Source of the DNA: Prevotella sp. oral taxon 299 str. F0039
Lineage (GTDB): Bacteria; Bacteroidota; Bacteroidia; Bacteroidales; Bacteroidaceae
Assembly: GCF_000163055.2 (NCBI RefSeq)
Contig: NC_022124.1
Span: 124,001-188,000, forward strand
Direction of reading: 5' to 3'
DNA length: 64,000 nt
Part shown: one piece after another, positions 23,506-33,145 of the stretch
Layout of the letters: the number at the start of each line of letters is the position of its first letter
How positions within the stretch are numbered: position 1 is the first letter of the stretch
Program-made: the position numbers and the translations under genes
Notes under the pieces: model-generated
The model's database searches: none
What the model was told of the DNA's origin: nothing
The model's input: the letters and a program-made list of their open reading frames with translations, nothing else

Positions 23506-26015
23506 GAAACAAAAGCAAGATAACGACCCTGGAGTCGAAGTTCCCGCTGCTCTCCGTCGAGCAGGGCTGCATGGTGAGCAAAGATGCTGACATCACGGTG
23601 GCTTTCCGTGTGGAACTGCCCGAACTCTTTACCGTCACCTCTACAGAATACGAAGCAATGCACTCTGCCTGGCATAAGGCAATCAAGGTGCTACCCAATT
23701 ACAGCATCGTACACAAGCAGGACTGGTTCATTAAGGAAGACTATCAAGGAAAGCTCTCCGATGGTGGATTGAGCTTCCTTGCCCGTTCCTCTGAGCGGCA
23801 TTTCAACGAGCGTCCGTATCTCCACCACTCAGTCTATCTCTTCCTGACCAAGACCAACAAGCAGCGTATGGCGCAGCAGAGTAATTTTTCTTCGCTTTGC
23901 CGTGGACACCTGCTACCAAAAGAGATTACCAACAAGGATGAAGTGATGAAGTTCATGGAAGCCGTAGACCAGTTCGAGCGTATCATCAACGATACCGAGC
24001 AGATAAGGATTGTCCGCATGACAGAAGAAGAGTTAGTTGGCACAAATGAAAAAGGAGGACTACTCGACAGGTATTTCTCTTTATCTGAAGAAGGGCATGC
24101 GTCTTTGGAGGACATCCGTCTGGGCGCAGACCTTGTGCGTGTGGGAGATAATATGCTTTGTCTGCATACACTCTCCGACACGGATGACCTGCCTACAACG
24201 GTCAGCACGGACAGCCGATATGAACGGTTATCCACTGACAGGAACGACTGCCGCCTGTCCTTTGCCTCGCCTGTGGGCTTGATGCTGCCGTGCAACCATA
24301 TCTATAACCAGTATCTCTTCATCGAAGACAGCGATGCCAACTTGGAACGCTTCGAGAAGCAGGCAAGGAATATGCACTCGCTGGCACGCTACAGCCGTAG
24401 CAACCAAATCAACGAGGAGTGGATACAGGAGTATCTCAATATTGCTCACTCACAGGGGCTGACATCTATCCGTGCCCACTTCAACGTGCTGGCATGGAGT
24501 AGCGATAAGGAAGAACTTCGCCAGATTAAGAATGACGTGGGCTCTGCACTTGCTCTTATGGAATGCCACCCACGCCACAACACCATTGATGCGGCAACGC
24601 TCTACTGGGCAGGCATTCCCGGCAATGCCGCAGACTTTCCCGCAGAAGAGTCATTCTATACTTTCATCGAGCCTGCCCTCTGCTTCTTTACGGCAGAGAC
24701 GAACTATAAGGACTCGCTATCACCCTTCGGTATCAAGATGGCAGACCGCCTGTCGGGAAAACCTGTTCATCTGGATATATCGGATTTGCCGATGAAAAAG
24801 GGAGTCATTACCAATCGTAACAAGTTTATTTTGGGTCCTTCGGGCAGTGGTAAGTCTTTCTTTACCAACCACATGGTACGTCAGTATTACGAACAGGGGG
24901 CGCACGTCCTCTTGGTCGATACAGGTAACTCATATCAAGGCTTGTGTGAACTTATCCACCGCAAGACCAAAGGTGAGGACGGCGTATATTTCACCTATAC
25001 CAATGAAAGTCCTATATCTTTCAACCCTTTTTATACGGATGATTACTTCTTCGATGTAGAGAAAAGGGAGAGTATCTGCACGCTGCTGCTCACACTTTGG
25101 AAGAGTGCAGATGAGCATATCACTAAGACCGAGGCTGGCGAACTTGGTTCAGCCGTAAACTCCTATATCGAGCTGATATGTGCTGACCACAGCGTTACAC
25201 CCTGTTTTAATACCTTCTATGAGTATCTGCGAGACGTGTACCGCAAGGATATGGAAAAGCGAGACATCAAAGTGACGCTCTCGGACTTCAATATCAACAA
25301 CCTTCTGACGACACTCAAGCAATATTATCGTGGCGGTCGTTACGACTTTCTTTTGAACTCGAATAAAAATATCGACCTGCTGAGTAAACGCTTCATCGTC
25401 TTTGAAATCGACCAAGTGAAGGACAATAAGGACCTCTTTCCCGTGGTAACGATTATCATCATGGAAGCCTTCATCAACAAGATGCGCCGATTAAAGGGTA
25501 TCCGCAAGATGATACTCATTGAGGAAGCGTGGAAAGCCATTGCTTCGGCAAACATGGCGGACTATATCAAGTATCTCTATAAGACGGTGAGAAAATATTT
25601 TGGGGAAGCTATTGTCGTAACGCAGGAGGTAGACGATATCATCCAGTCGCCCATTGTCAAAGAAAGTATCATCAACAACTCCGACTGCAAGATACTGCTC
25701 GACCAGCGCAAGTACATGACCAAGTTCGACGGCATACAGGCGATGCTCGGTCTTTCGGAAAAGGAAAAGAGCCAGATACTCTCCATCAACCAGAACAACG
25801 ACCCGAATCGACTCTACAAGGAGGTGTGGATAGGCTTGGGCGGTATGCAGAGTGCCGTCTATGCTACGGAAGTGAGCATGGAGGAATACCTGACCTATAC
25901 CACGGAGGAAACCGAGAAGGTGGAGGTGATGAACAGGGCGGCACAACTCAGTGGTGATATCGAAACGGCTATCCGTCAGCTTGCCATAGAGAAAAGAAAC
26001 AATAAAAAGAAATAA
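23502..26015 (+). CDS. traG: TraG, VirB4-type conjugation ATPase
   Basis: 837 residues. The N-terminal half is the CagE/VirB4-like assembly domain. The C-terminal half is a P-loop ATPase with Walker A GPSGSGKSFFTNH near residue 447 and Walker B MILIEEAWKAIAS. It energises assembly and function of the mating channel at the inner membrane. Length is normal for Bacteroidetes TraG. Flanked by traF (4-bp overlap) and traI. Confidence 0.92.
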   Translation: MRNKSKITTLESKFPLLSVEQGCMVSKDADITVAFRVELPELFTVTSTEYEAMHSAWHKAIKVLPNYSIVHKQDWFIKEDYQGKLSDGGLSFLARSSERHFNERPYLHHSVYLFLTKTNKQRMAQQSNFSSLCRGHLLPKEITNKDEVMKFMEAVDQFERIINDTEQIRIVRMTEEELVGTNEKGGLLDRYFSLSEEGHASLEDIRLGADLVRVGDNMLCLHTLSDTDDLPTTVSTDSRYERLSTDRNDCRLSFASPVGLMLPCNHIYNQYLFIEDSDANLERFEKQARNMHSLARYSRSNQINEEWIQEYLNIAHSQGLTSIRAHFNVLAWSSDKEELRQIKNDVGSALALMECHPRHNTIDAATLYWAGIPGNAADFPAEESFYTFIEPALCFFTAETNYKDSLSPFGIKMADRLSGKPVHLDISDLPMKKGVITNRNKFILGPSGSGKSFFTNHMVRQYYEQGAHVLLVDTGNSYQGLCELIHRKTKGEDGVYFTYTNESPISFNPFYTDDYFFDVEKRESICTLLLTLWKSADEHITKTEAGELGSAVNSYIELICADHSVTPCFNTFYEYLRDVYRKDMEKRDIKVTLSDFNINNLLTTLKQYYRGGRYDFLLNSNKNIDLLSKRFIVFEIDQVKDNKDLFPVVTIIIMEAFINKMRRLKGIRKMILIEEAWKAIASANMADYIKYLYKTVRKYFGEAIVVTQEVDDIIQSPIVKESIINNSDCKILLDQRKYMTKFDGIQAMLGLSEKEKSQILSINQNNDPNRLYKEVWIGLGGMQSAVYATEVSMEEYLTYTTEETEKVEVMNRAAQLSGDIETAIRQLAIEKRNNKKK

Positions 26016-26042
26016 GTACAAACCATCAAAACTATAGCAACA

Positions 26043-26672
26043 ATGAAAAAGTACATTTTCATGGCTCTCTTAGGATTGAGCCTTTCTGTTCCCAAAGCCC
26101 ACGCACAGTGGGTAGTAACCGACCCTGGCAATTTTGCCGGCAACATCGTCAATTCGGTCAAGGAGATAGCCACCGCCTCGAAGACAGTGAAGAATACCCT
26201 TGACGGTTTTAAGGAAGTGGAAAAACTCTACAACGACACCAAGAAGTATTATGATGCCCTAAAGAAGGTGAATAACCTTATAGGAGATGCCTACAAGGTC
26301 AAGGAGTGCATTCTGATGGTGGGCGACATCTCTGAGATTTACGTCACCTCCTATAAGAAGATGCTTTCGGACAAGAACTTCCGCCCTTCGGAACTCGCTG
26401 CGATGGCTTCGGGCTATGCCAAACTCTTGGAGCAGAGTGGTGAGAGTCTCAAAGAACTAAAGTCCATCGTCAAGAGTAATGTCTTCTCGATGAACGACCA
26501 CGAACGAATGCAGGCAATCGACCGTATTTATACCACACTGAGGGAAAATCGCTCGCTCGTATCCTACTACACAAGGAAAAACATCTCTGTAAGCTATGTG
26601 CGTGCAAGGGAAAAGAACAACCTTGCCTCTGTTAAGGCACTCTATGGTAATACGGCAAGCAGGTATTGGTAA
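26043..26672 (+). CDS. traI: TraI, DUF4141 conjugal transfer protein
   Basis: 209 residues with a cleavable signal (LLGLSLSVPKAHAQW). The mature part is alpha-helical (IVNSVKEIATASKTVKNTLD), with a pattern like the VirB5/TrbJ-type periplasmic proteins. DUF4141 proteins occupy this position between TraG and TraJ in CTnDOT-like operons. A role at the pilus tip or channel base is inferred from the family resemblance. Confidence 0.8.
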   Translation: MKKYIFMALLGLSLSVPKAHAQWVVTDPGNFAGNIVNSVKEIATASKTVKNTLDGFKEVEKLYNDTKKYYDALKKVNNLIGDAYKVKECILMVGDISEIYVTSYKKMLSDKNFRPSELAAMASGYAKLLEQSGESLKELKSIVKSNVFSMNDHERMQAIDRIYTTLRENRSLVSYYTRKNISVSYVRAREKNNLASVKALYGNTASRYW

Positions 26673-26723
26673 ATCCACAGACAAAAAAGAACTTGAAAGA
26701 ACTTTCATAAAAAACTTTTGCTT

Positions 26724-27761
26724 ATGGATTTTGCCAGTTTACATGAGCTACTACGCTCAACCTATGACGAGATGATGCCGCTCTGTGCCCAGATGACGGG
26801 TATTGCCAAAGGCATTGCAGGCTTGGGTGCGCTCTTTTATATTGCTCTTCGGGTATGGGCTTCCATTGCCCGTGCCGAGGCGATAGACGTCTTTCCGCTT
26901 CTCCGACCTTTTGTCTTAGGCTTTTGTATAATGTTCTTTCCGACAGTCGTACTGGGTACGATGAATGCCGTTCTCTCGCCCGTAGTGCAGGGAACGGAGA
27001 TGATGGTACACCAGCAAGAGGGGAACCTTGCAGAACTTACTGCCAAGCGAGACAAGTTGCAAGAGGAAGCCTACCTTAGGAATCCTGAAACAGCCTACCT
27101 TGTCTCCAACGAGAAGTTCGATGAGAAGATTGAGGACATGGGTATCATCGGACCTGAAGATGCTGTGACGATAGCGGGTATGTATGCCGAGCGTGCAGCC
27201 TATCAGACCAAGCAGTGGATCATGAAGATGGTACACGACCTTTTGGAACTTCTGTTCCATGCTGCAGGGCTTATCATCGACACGCTACGCACCTTCATAC
27301 TCATCGTTCTTGCCATTCTCGGTCCGATAGTCTTCGGCATAGCCGTATGGGATGGTCTTGCTGGTTCACTTACGGCATGGTTCTCACGCTATATCTCTGT
27401 CTACCTGTGGCTGCCTGTTAGCTCTATTCTAACGGCACTGCTTACGAAAATACAGGTGCTGATGGTACAGAAGGATATCGAAGCGCTCAGTGATCCTAAC
27501 TACCTGCCTGATTCGGGGACGTGGTACTACATCGTCTTCTTCCTTATCGGTATTGTGGGCTACTTCTGTGTACCTACCGTGGCAGGCTGGATTATCGAAG
27601 CAGGAGGTGGTATCGGCTCATACGGTCGTAATGTCAACCAGACAGCACAGCATGGTGCGCAAGGCGCATATACCGGTGGCAAGGCTGCCATGGCTGGCGC
27701 AGGTGCTGCTGTGGGAAATGTCGGTGGACGTATCAAGGGTGCACTGCTCAAAGGAAAATAA
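26724..27761 (+). CDS. traJ: TraJ, VirB6/TrbL-like membrane protein
   Basis: 345 residues from the ATG at 26724 (MDFASLHELLRSTYDEMMP); the open frame begins two codons earlier with TTG. Five or six membrane helices (e.g. AAGLIIDTLRTFILIVLAIL, LWLPVSSILTALLTKI, YYIVFFLIGIVGYFCV) and a glycine/alanine-rich tail (TGGKAAMAGAGAAVGNVGGR) are typical of TraJ proteins. It would form part of the inner-membrane channel. It lies 20 bp before traK. Confidence 0.85.
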   Translation: MDFASLHELLRSTYDEMMPLCAQMTGIAKGIAGLGALFYIALRVWASIARAEAIDVFPLLRPFVLGFCIMFFPTVVLGTMNAVLSPVVQGTEMMVHQQEGNLAELTAKRDKLQEEAYLRNPETAYLVSNEKFDEKIEDMGIIGPEDAVTIAGMYAERAAYQTKQWIMKMVHDLLELLFHAAGLIIDTLRTFILIVLAILGPIVFGIAVWDGLAGSLTAWFSRYISVYLWLPVSSILTALLTKIQVLMVQKDIEALSDPNYLPDSGTWYYIVFFLIGIVGYFCVPTVAGWIIEAGGGIGSYGRNVNQTAQHGAQGAYTGGKAAMAGAGAAVGNVGGRIKGALLKGK

Positions 27762-27782
27762 TCAATCAAAAAAAAGAAAAAA

Positions 27783-28406
27783 ATGGAATTCAAATCACTT
27801 GGTAATATCGAGACCTCATTCAGACACATAAGACTCTATGCCTTTGTCTTTGCCATCGTCTGCGTGGCAGTAAGCGGTTATGCCGTCTATGCCTCATACA
27901 GCTTCGCAAAGGAGCAGAGGGAGAAAATCTATGTGCTTGATCAGGGAAAGTCGCTCATGCTGGCTCTCAGTCAGGATGCAAGTCGTAATCGTCCCGTAGA
28001 GGCAAGAGAGCATGTGCGTCGTTTTCATGAACTGTTCTTCACCATTGCACCCGACAAGGATGCCATTGAGAAGAATATGGAGCGTGCCTTCGTGCTGTGT
28101 GACAAGTCGGCTTTCAACTATTACAAAGACTTGGCAGAGAAGGGCTATTATAACCGTGCCATATCGGGCAATGTCAATCAGCGCATAGAGGTGGACTCTA
28201 TCCACTGCAACTTTAATACTTACCCTTATGCGGTAACAACCTATGCACGGGAGTTTATCGTCCGTCAGAGTAACGTTACAGAGCGCAGTCTTGTTACGAC
28301 CTGCACGCTGCAGAACTCTGTCCGTTCGGACAATAACCCGCAAGGCTTCCTGATGGAGAACTTCCTCGTCAAGGAGAACAGGGATATACAGACCTATAAA
28401 AGATAA
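27783..28406 (+). CDS. traK: TraK, VirB8-like conjugal transfer protein
   Basis: 207 residues. Begins MEFKSLGNIETSFRHIRLYA, the conserved TraK start. One N-terminal membrane helix (FVFAIVCVAVSGYAVYASYS) is followed by a periplasmic domain of the VirB8/NTF2-like type (RFHELFFTIAPDKDAIEKNM). It is an inner-membrane scaffold of the channel. It lies 4 bp before traL. Confidence 0.87.
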   Translation: MEFKSLGNIETSFRHIRLYAFVFAIVCVAVSGYAVYASYSFAKEQREKIYVLDQGKSLMLALSQDASRNRPVEAREHVRRFHELFFTIAPDKDAIEKNMERAFVLCDKSAFNYYKDLAEKGYYNRAISGNVNQRIEVDSIHCNFNTYPYAVTTYAREFIVRQSNVTERSLVTTCTLQNSVRSDNNPQGFLMENFLVKENRDIQTYKR

Positions 28407-28410
28407 GGCT

Positions 28411-28713
28411 ATGGCAAGGAAAAGAAACTTTTTACTCTCACGTCACTATCTGCGCTTTCACCTATGGCTCCGCCATCGTTGTGAACGGCTCACGATAAGG
28501 CAGAGAAAGGAAATCGTCTATGGGCTGAGCTTCATCTATCTGCTCTGCTCACTCTGGATGATAGCGCAGTTTTTCCTTCCTCCAAAGAAAGAAAAACTAC
28601 CCATCCCCATGGGAAAGCTGACGGACAGTCCGATACGGACGGACAGTACTTTACAAGAGTTACACGGCAATTTTTACCTACAACATCATCAAACAATCAA
28701 GGAAAATGGATAA
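28411..28713 (+). CDS. traL: TraL, DUF3989 conjugal transfer protein
   Basis: 100 residues. A very basic N-terminus (MARKRNFLLSRHYLRFHLWL) precedes one membrane helix (IVYGLSFIYLLCSLWMIAQF) and a short polar tail. This matches the small single-pass TraL/DUF3989 proteins between TraK and TraM. It overlaps traM by 8 bp. The function within the channel is not established. Confidence 0.75.
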   Translation: MARKRNFLLSRHYLRFHLWLRHRCERLTIRQRKEIVYGLSFIYLLCSLWMIAQFFLPPKKEKLPIPMGKLTDSPIRTDSTLQELHGNFYLQHHQTIKENG

Positions 28714-29974
28714 TAAACAGAAAGAACAAATGAAGAAAGGCTTGGTCTTCGGAGGATTAGGACTGCTGTTTGCCCTTTCAATGTGGTTTATCTTCGCACC
28801 TTCGAGCAAGGATAAGACTGCAGCGGAGCAGGGACTCAATGACAGCATCCCGCAGGCAACGACAGAAAAGCTCACCGAGAACAAGCTCAAAGCCTATGAA
28901 TTAGGCGACAAGGCACACGAGGAAGAACAGACCCGTGAGGAGATGGGCAGACTATCGGACTATTTCGCACAGAACACTGCTCCATCAGAGGAGCAGCGTG
29001 CAGAGACAGCTGCTTCTATGGCAAAGATAGAAAACTCCATGCATCGCTATGAGGAGAATAACCGTCTGCTGAACTCCTTTTACGCTCCCGACCCACACGA
29101 GCAGGAGCGTGAAGCCTTGCGTTCGGAGATAGATAACCTTAAAAAGGAACTCTCTGCCAAAGACAGTAGGGAGGACAATGAAGAGAAACGGCAGCTTGCC
29201 TTGATGGAAAAGAGCTATCAGATGGCAGCGAAGTATCTCCCCAAAGCATCAACTCCACCTACCTTCAATAATGGTCTGACGGTAGGAAAGGAGAAGACGG
29301 AAGACACTGTAGGTGGCTCTGAAGCCGCTAAGGGCAAGACCATGCAGAATGAAAAGCCTGCAATGGAAGTTCTGCCGGAGCGTAGGCAGATAGTATCTTC
29401 ACTTGACCAGCCTATGAGCGATGTGTACTTTATGGAGGAATACGGCAAGAAGGCTCGTAATATGGGCTTTCATTCGCTTGCAAGCACGGCTGTACCTACG
29501 ATGCGCAATACGCTGAAAGTAGTAGTGGACAGAACTACTGTTCTTAAGGAGGGTGACAATGTTGTGCTCCGTCTGCTTGAAAGTGCTAAGGTACAGGGAC
29601 TGCACATTCCACGTCAAAGCCGGCTCATAGCCGTCGCTAAGATAGAAGGTAACCGTATGCACCTACTTATCAAAAGCATTGAGGTAGACGGGCATATCAT
29701 AGCCGTCAAGCTCTCGGCATACGATACAGACGGACAGGAGGGCGTGTATATACCAGGTTCGGAGGATATCAATGCGCTTAAGGAAGTCGGAGCGAACATC
29801 GGTGGTTCAATGGGAACCTCCTTTACCTTCGCTTCCTCTGCCAAGGACCAGATTATCTCCGAGGCTGCCCGTGGGGTGATGCAGAGTGCAAGTCAGCTGC
29901 TTCAGAAGAAGCTGCGCACTATCAAGGTTACGCTCAAGGGTGGTTACCGCCTTTTCTTGGTTCAGTCCAAATAA
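28706..29974 (+). CDS. traM: TraM, VirB10-like conjugal transfer protein
   Basis: 422 residues. A short cytoplasmic start and one membrane helix (LVFGGLGLLFALSMWFIFAP) are followed by a long coiled-coil/low-complexity linker (about 60-200). The C-terminal TraM domain (about 225-420) contains VLRLLESAKVQGLHIPRQSR and YIPGSEDINALKEVGANIGG. The arrangement matches VirB10-like proteins that span the periplasm. It is followed by traN after 48 bp. Confidence 0.87.
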   Translation: MDNKQKEQMKKGLVFGGLGLLFALSMWFIFAPSSKDKTAAEQGLNDSIPQATTEKLTENKLKAYELGDKAHEEEQTREEMGRLSDYFAQNTAPSEEQRAETAASMAKIENSMHRYEENNRLLNSFYAPDPHEQEREALRSEIDNLKKELSAKDSREDNEEKRQLALMEKSYQMAAKYLPKASTPPTFNNGLTVGKEKTEDTVGGSEAAKGKTMQNEKPAMEVLPERRQIVSSLDQPMSDVYFMEEYGKKARNMGFHSLASTAVPTMRNTLKVVVDRTTVLKEGDNVVLRLLESAKVQGLHIPRQSRLIAVAKIEGNRMHLLIKSIEVDGHIIAVKLSAYDTDGQEGVYIPGSEDINALKEVGANIGGSMGTSFTFASSAKDQIISEAARGVMQSASQLLQKKLRTIKVTLKGGYRLFLVQSK

Positions 29975-30022
29975 AACAATCAAAAATGATAAGTAAAAAA
30001 TAACATCAAAACAAAAAGAACA

Positions 30023-30973
30023 ATGAAGAAAATTATTTTATCAATGGCTATGCTTGCCATGGTGGGAGCAACAGCCACAGCACAGGAAAATAATGATGGT
30101 CTGACACCAAGCCGTCCGCTTACTTCTGGAGAGCTCTTTCAAGGTATGAGCCGTGCCATACCAACGGGGCGTGTCGTACTGCCGTATGGTCTTGACATTA
30201 CCTTTGACAAGACCGTGCATCTTATCTTCCCTTCTGCCATTCGCTATGTAGACTTAGGTTCACAGAATATCATTGCAGGGAAGGCGGAGGATGCAGAGAA
30301 CGTACTACGTGTAAAGGCTTCGGTGAAGGACTTTGAAACGGAAACCAATATGAGTGTCATCTGTGAGGATGGCTCATTTTACGCTTTTAATGTAAAATAT
30401 GCCGATGAGCCGGAGAAGCTCAGCATAGAGATGAAGGACTTCTTGTCACCAACGAACGGACGCCTGCCAAGCAACCGCTCTGACATTTACTTTAAGGAAC
30501 TTGGTAATGAGTCGCCCGTATTAGTAAAGCTGATGATGCAGACTATCTATCAGAATGACAGACGCTGCATCAAGCACATTGGTGCACAGCAGTTCGGTAT
30601 GAAGTTCCTGCTTCGTGGCTTGTACGCCCATAATGGCTTGCTGTATTTCCACACTCGTATGGAAAACAGCACGAACATGCCATACTCTGTGGATTTTATC
30701 ACATTCAAGGTGATCGATAAGAAGATGGCAAAGCGCACCGCCATACAAGAGCAAATATTGCAGCCACTTCGTGCCTATCATCAGGTGATGCAGGTGCGTG
30801 GCATGGGTAGTGAACACACTGTGTTTGCGCTCGAGCAGTTTTCTCTTGCAGAAGACAAGCAGCTTGAAGTGACGCTCTATGAAAGAAATGGCGGTCGTAC
30901 ACTGACTTTTTATGTAACGGCAGAAGACCTGCAGCTGGCAAAGAAGATTGATAACCTCAAACTGAAATGGTAG
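30023..30973 (+). CDS. traN: TraN, DUF4138 (VirB9-like) conjugal transfer protein
   Basis: 316 residues with a cleavable signal (AMLAMVGATATAQEN). Beta-rich, with the DUF4138 opening motif ITFDKTVHLIFPSAIRYVDL and LRVKASVKDFETETNMSVIC, which resembles the VirB9/TrbG lobe that contacts VirB10. It is expected in the periplasm or outer-membrane core of the channel. It ends 5 bp before the preferred traO start. Confidence 0.87.
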   Translation: MKKIILSMAMLAMVGATATAQENNDGLTPSRPLTSGELFQGMSRAIPTGRVVLPYGLDITFDKTVHLIFPSAIRYVDLGSQNIIAGKAEDAENVLRVKASVKDFETETNMSVICEDGSFYAFNVKYADEPEKLSIEMKDFLSPTNGRLPSNRSDIYFKELGNESPVLVKLMMQTIYQNDRRCIKHIGAQQFGMKFLLRGLYAHNGLLYFHTRMENSTNMPYSVDFITFKVIDKKMAKRTAIQEQILQPLRAYHQVMQVRGMGSEHTVFALEQFSLAEDKQLEVTLYERNGGRTLTFYVTAEDLQLAKKIDNLKLKW

Positions 30974-30978
30974 ACATT

Positions 30979-31560
30979 ATGAAGAAGAAAATCATTTTAT
31001 CGGTTTGTGCAGCGGTGGCAATGGCTTTTAGCTTGCCATCTCAGGCACAGAGACTGATACCCAAGCAAAGGGGAATAGAGGTCGTAGGGAGTGTTCCACT
31101 TATCAAGGGTGAGAAACTCTTTACAGGTAATAATTTCGGTGTAGGCATATCGCTTACCCGTTATCTCAAAAAGGAGAACTACACCTTTGTTATGGCAGAG
31201 TATGAACAGCAGAATATGCCGTACAGAAGTTATAACGTAAAACTCAAGGATGCACTATTGCAGGTGGGCTATATGCACCCTGTTCTTTCCGATAGAGGTA
31301 AGAACGTGTTTCTTTATGGTGGCATATCCGCTTTGGGTGGCTATGAGCAACTGAACGAGGACAAAAGGCTACTGCCCGATGGGGCGACGCTGCTCGACCG
31401 CTCCCGCTTTGTCTATGGCGGTGCCGTGCATGGCTCGGTGGAAGTGTTCCTTACTGACAGGGTTCTTTTTCTTGTAAAGGCACAGGGGCGGTTGCTCTTC
31501 GGCTCTGACGTACATCGTTTTCGTCTGGCTGTTTCTGCAGGACTAAGGTTTAACTTTTAA
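30979..31560 (+). CDS. traO: TraO conjugal transfer protein
   Basis: 193 residues from the ATG at 30979 (MKKKIILSVCAAVAMAFSLP), preferred because it gives a standard signal peptide; the open frame starts at 30967 inside traN. The mature part is a small beta-barrel-like protein (FGVGISLTRYLKKENYTFVM, VFLYGGISALGGYEQLNEDK) ending in Phe (SAGLRFNF), as for outer-membrane proteins. TraO is a standard member of CTnDOT-type operons. TraP, the primase often found next in order, is absent. Confidence 0.82.
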   Translation: MKKKIILSVCAAVAMAFSLPSQAQRLIPKQRGIEVVGSVPLIKGEKLFTGNNFGVGISLTRYLKKENYTFVMAEYEQQNMPYRSYNVKLKDALLQVGYMHPVLSDRGKNVFLYGGISALGGYEQLNEDKRLLPDGATLLDRSRFVYGGAVHGSVEVFLTDRVLFLVKAQGRLLFGSDVHRFRLAVSAGLRFNF

Positions 31561-31572
31561 GTAGAAGAAAAG

Positions 31573-32031
31573 ATGAAGAAGATATTGAATACTATTTGGG
31601 TAATGGGCGTGCTGTCCCTTGCCGTGTTTTGCCTATCTGCTTGTGATAGGGATTTGGATGTTCAGCAGTCTTATCCGTTTACGGTGGAGACGATGCCGGT
31701 TCAGAAGGACATCATAAGGGGGCAGACAGCTGAGATACGCTGCACGCTCAAGCGAGGCGGTGAGTTTGCCGACACTCGCTATACGATACGTTATTTCCAG
31801 TCTGACGGCAAGGGCTTACTAAGAAATGATAACGGCACTGTCTTTAAGCCGAATGACCGCTATCCGCTCACAAAGAATGTGTTCCGCCTGTATTACACTT
31901 CGCTCTCATCTGACCGCCAAACAATTGATGTATATGTGGAGGATAGTTTCGGTAAGGTTCAGCAGCTGACCTTTAGTTTTAACAACGAGCGAGAAGAGGG
32001 CAAGGATAAGCCTGCATCTTCTCGCCACTAA
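31573..32031 (+). CDS. traQ: TraQ, DUF3872 lipoprotein
   Basis: 152 residues. Lipoprotein-type N-terminus (AVFCLSACDRDLDVQQ, lipobox LSAC). The beta-rich body includes YPFTVETMPVQKDIIRGQTA and IRCTLKRGGEFADTRYTIRY, characteristic of DUF3872/TraQ. Function is unknown; it follows traO by 12 bp and precedes the lysozyme gene by 11 bp. Confidence 0.82.
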   Translation: MKKILNTIWVMGVLSLAVFCLSACDRDLDVQQSYPFTVETMPVQKDIIRGQTAEIRCTLKRGGEFADTRYTIRYFQSDGKGLLRNDNGTVFKPNDRYPLTKNVFRLYYTSLSSDRQTIDVYVEDSFGKVQQLTFSFNNEREEGKDKPASSRH

Positions 32032-32042
32032 AAGCGTAATTG

Positions 32043-32549
32043 ATGCGAACGATAAATTCTTTCATTTTACTTTGTGTATTCTGCCTGTTCTGTCAGCCGA
32101 CCCTTGCCCAGCGCAGGGTGCGGCTGGCAGACTTGCCACCTTTTGAGCGTGCAGTAGTTGTTGTGAAATATTTTGAGGGACTGCACGGCTGGAAGAATTA
32201 TCCGTATGTTGGGTATGGGCATCAGCTGCAACGGGGAGAGTACTTTACGGCAGATATGACGGAACGGCAGGCAGATTCCCTGCTCCGTGCCGACCTTTGG
32301 AAATGCTTTGAACATTTCAAGGGATATGGCAAGGATGCGCTGCTGCTAACCTTGCTTGCCTACAATGTGGGCGTGGGGAGGTTGCTCGGCTATGGCAAGC
32401 ATCCCAAAAGCCGACTGCTGCGAAAAATAGAGGCTGGGGATAGGAACTTCTATCGGGAGTATGTTTCGTTCTGCCTATACAAGGGTAAGGTCCTGAAAGG
32501 TTTGGTAAAACGAAGACAGGTGGAGTTTGCTCTATTCTACATATTGTAA
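32043..32549 (+). CDS. Conjugation-associated lysozyme (GH24-like)
   Basis: 168 residues from the ATG at 32043. A signal peptide (LLCVFCLFCQPTLAQRR) precedes a phage-type lysozyme domain. The candidate catalytic Glu is in YFEGLHGWKNYPYVGYGHQL, followed by TERQADSLLRADL and LTLLAYNVGVGRLLG, as in T4-like muramidases. It would cut peptidoglycan locally so that the mating channel can be assembled. It is the last gene of the tra operon, a usual place in this ICE class. Confidence 0.82.
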   Translation: MRTINSFILLCVFCLFCQPTLAQRRVRLADLPPFERAVVVVKYFEGLHGWKNYPYVGYGHQLQRGEYFTADMTERQADSLLRADLWKCFEHFKGYGKDALLLTLLAYNVGVGRLLGYGKHPKSRLLRKIEAGDRNFYREYVSFCLYKGKVLKGLVKRRQVEFALFYIL

Positions 32550-32645
32550 TTATTGAACGCCGTAATATTTTACTTAAGAGAAAATTACTTTCAACCAAAT
32601 TCATGAAAAATCATCTAGGGCATTGCGAGATTAAATATTTAGTAT

Positions 32646-32654
32646 TACATTTGC
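32646..32654 (+). promoter_or_regulatory. -7 box of the two-gene cargo unit
   Basis: TACATTTGC matches TAnnTTTGC exactly, 33 bp before the ATG at 32687. It shows that the cargo pair has its own promoter and sets its start codon downstream of the open frame's first ATG (32603). Confidence 0.65.
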
Positions 32655-32686
32655 AAACAAAAAGTATATATCCGTACCAAAACACT

Positions 32687-33145
32687 ATGTATACACCAGC
32701 AAAATTGACAGAATACAGAAGTAAATATAATGTTTCATGGGCCAAACAGTTACCAGACGATACGCCTCCTGAAGATGTCGTAGTTGCATATGACAAAGAA
32801 TCTTTATTTCGTCTAATTCAAGAAGAAGGTGTCATGACAGAGGATGATTTAAAACCTCATACAGAGCTGTATCCACAGAGAAATTTTGGTAACAAACTAT
32901 GGCAAGCATCTGGATTATCTTCACTTTGCACATTGAAAGATGCCCGTTCTATGGCAAAACTTCCTTTCTTGAAACATTTGCATGGAATTGCAGAAATAAC
33001 AATGTGCCCAGAATATGGTGTAATGCTAAAAACCCCGAGTTATAGCTGTGGAAATCATTATACTTGGTGGCATACAACATTATTTGATTTAAACAAAGCG
33101 GAAATCCAATATAGAGAAATAAATCTTCAACCGAAAGCAATATGA
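32687..33145 (+). CDS. Uncharacterised protein, first gene of two-gene cargo unit
   Basis: 152 residues from the ATG at 32687 (MYTPAKLTEYRSKYNVSW), which follows the promoter. I do not recognise a domain. It is soluble, with no signal peptide or membrane helix. Notable parts are DARSMAKLPFLKHLHGIAEI and a His/Trp/Cys-rich patch YSCGNHYTWWHTTLFDLNKA. It overlaps the next gene by ATGA, so the two are translationally coupled. The pair is more AT-rich than the tra genes and sits between the tra operon and minus-strand ICE genes, a place where ICEs carry cargo. Defence or regulation are possible roles; nothing in the sequence proves either. Confidence 0.65.
   Translation: MYTPAKLTEYRSKYNVSWAKQLPDDTPPEDVVVAYDKESLFRLIQEEGVMTEDDLKPHTELYPQRNFGNKLWQASGLSSLCTLKDARSMAKLPFLKHLHGIAEITMCPEYGVMLKTPSYSCGNHYTWWHTTLFDLNKAEIQYREINLQPKAI

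Noticed and set aside
23834..24295. 153-codon minus-strand open frame
   Set aside because: Antisense to traG; serine-rich composition is typical of a shadow frame.
25491..26021. 176-codon minus-strand open frame
   Set aside because: Antisense to the ATPase part of traG; no independent start signals or domains.
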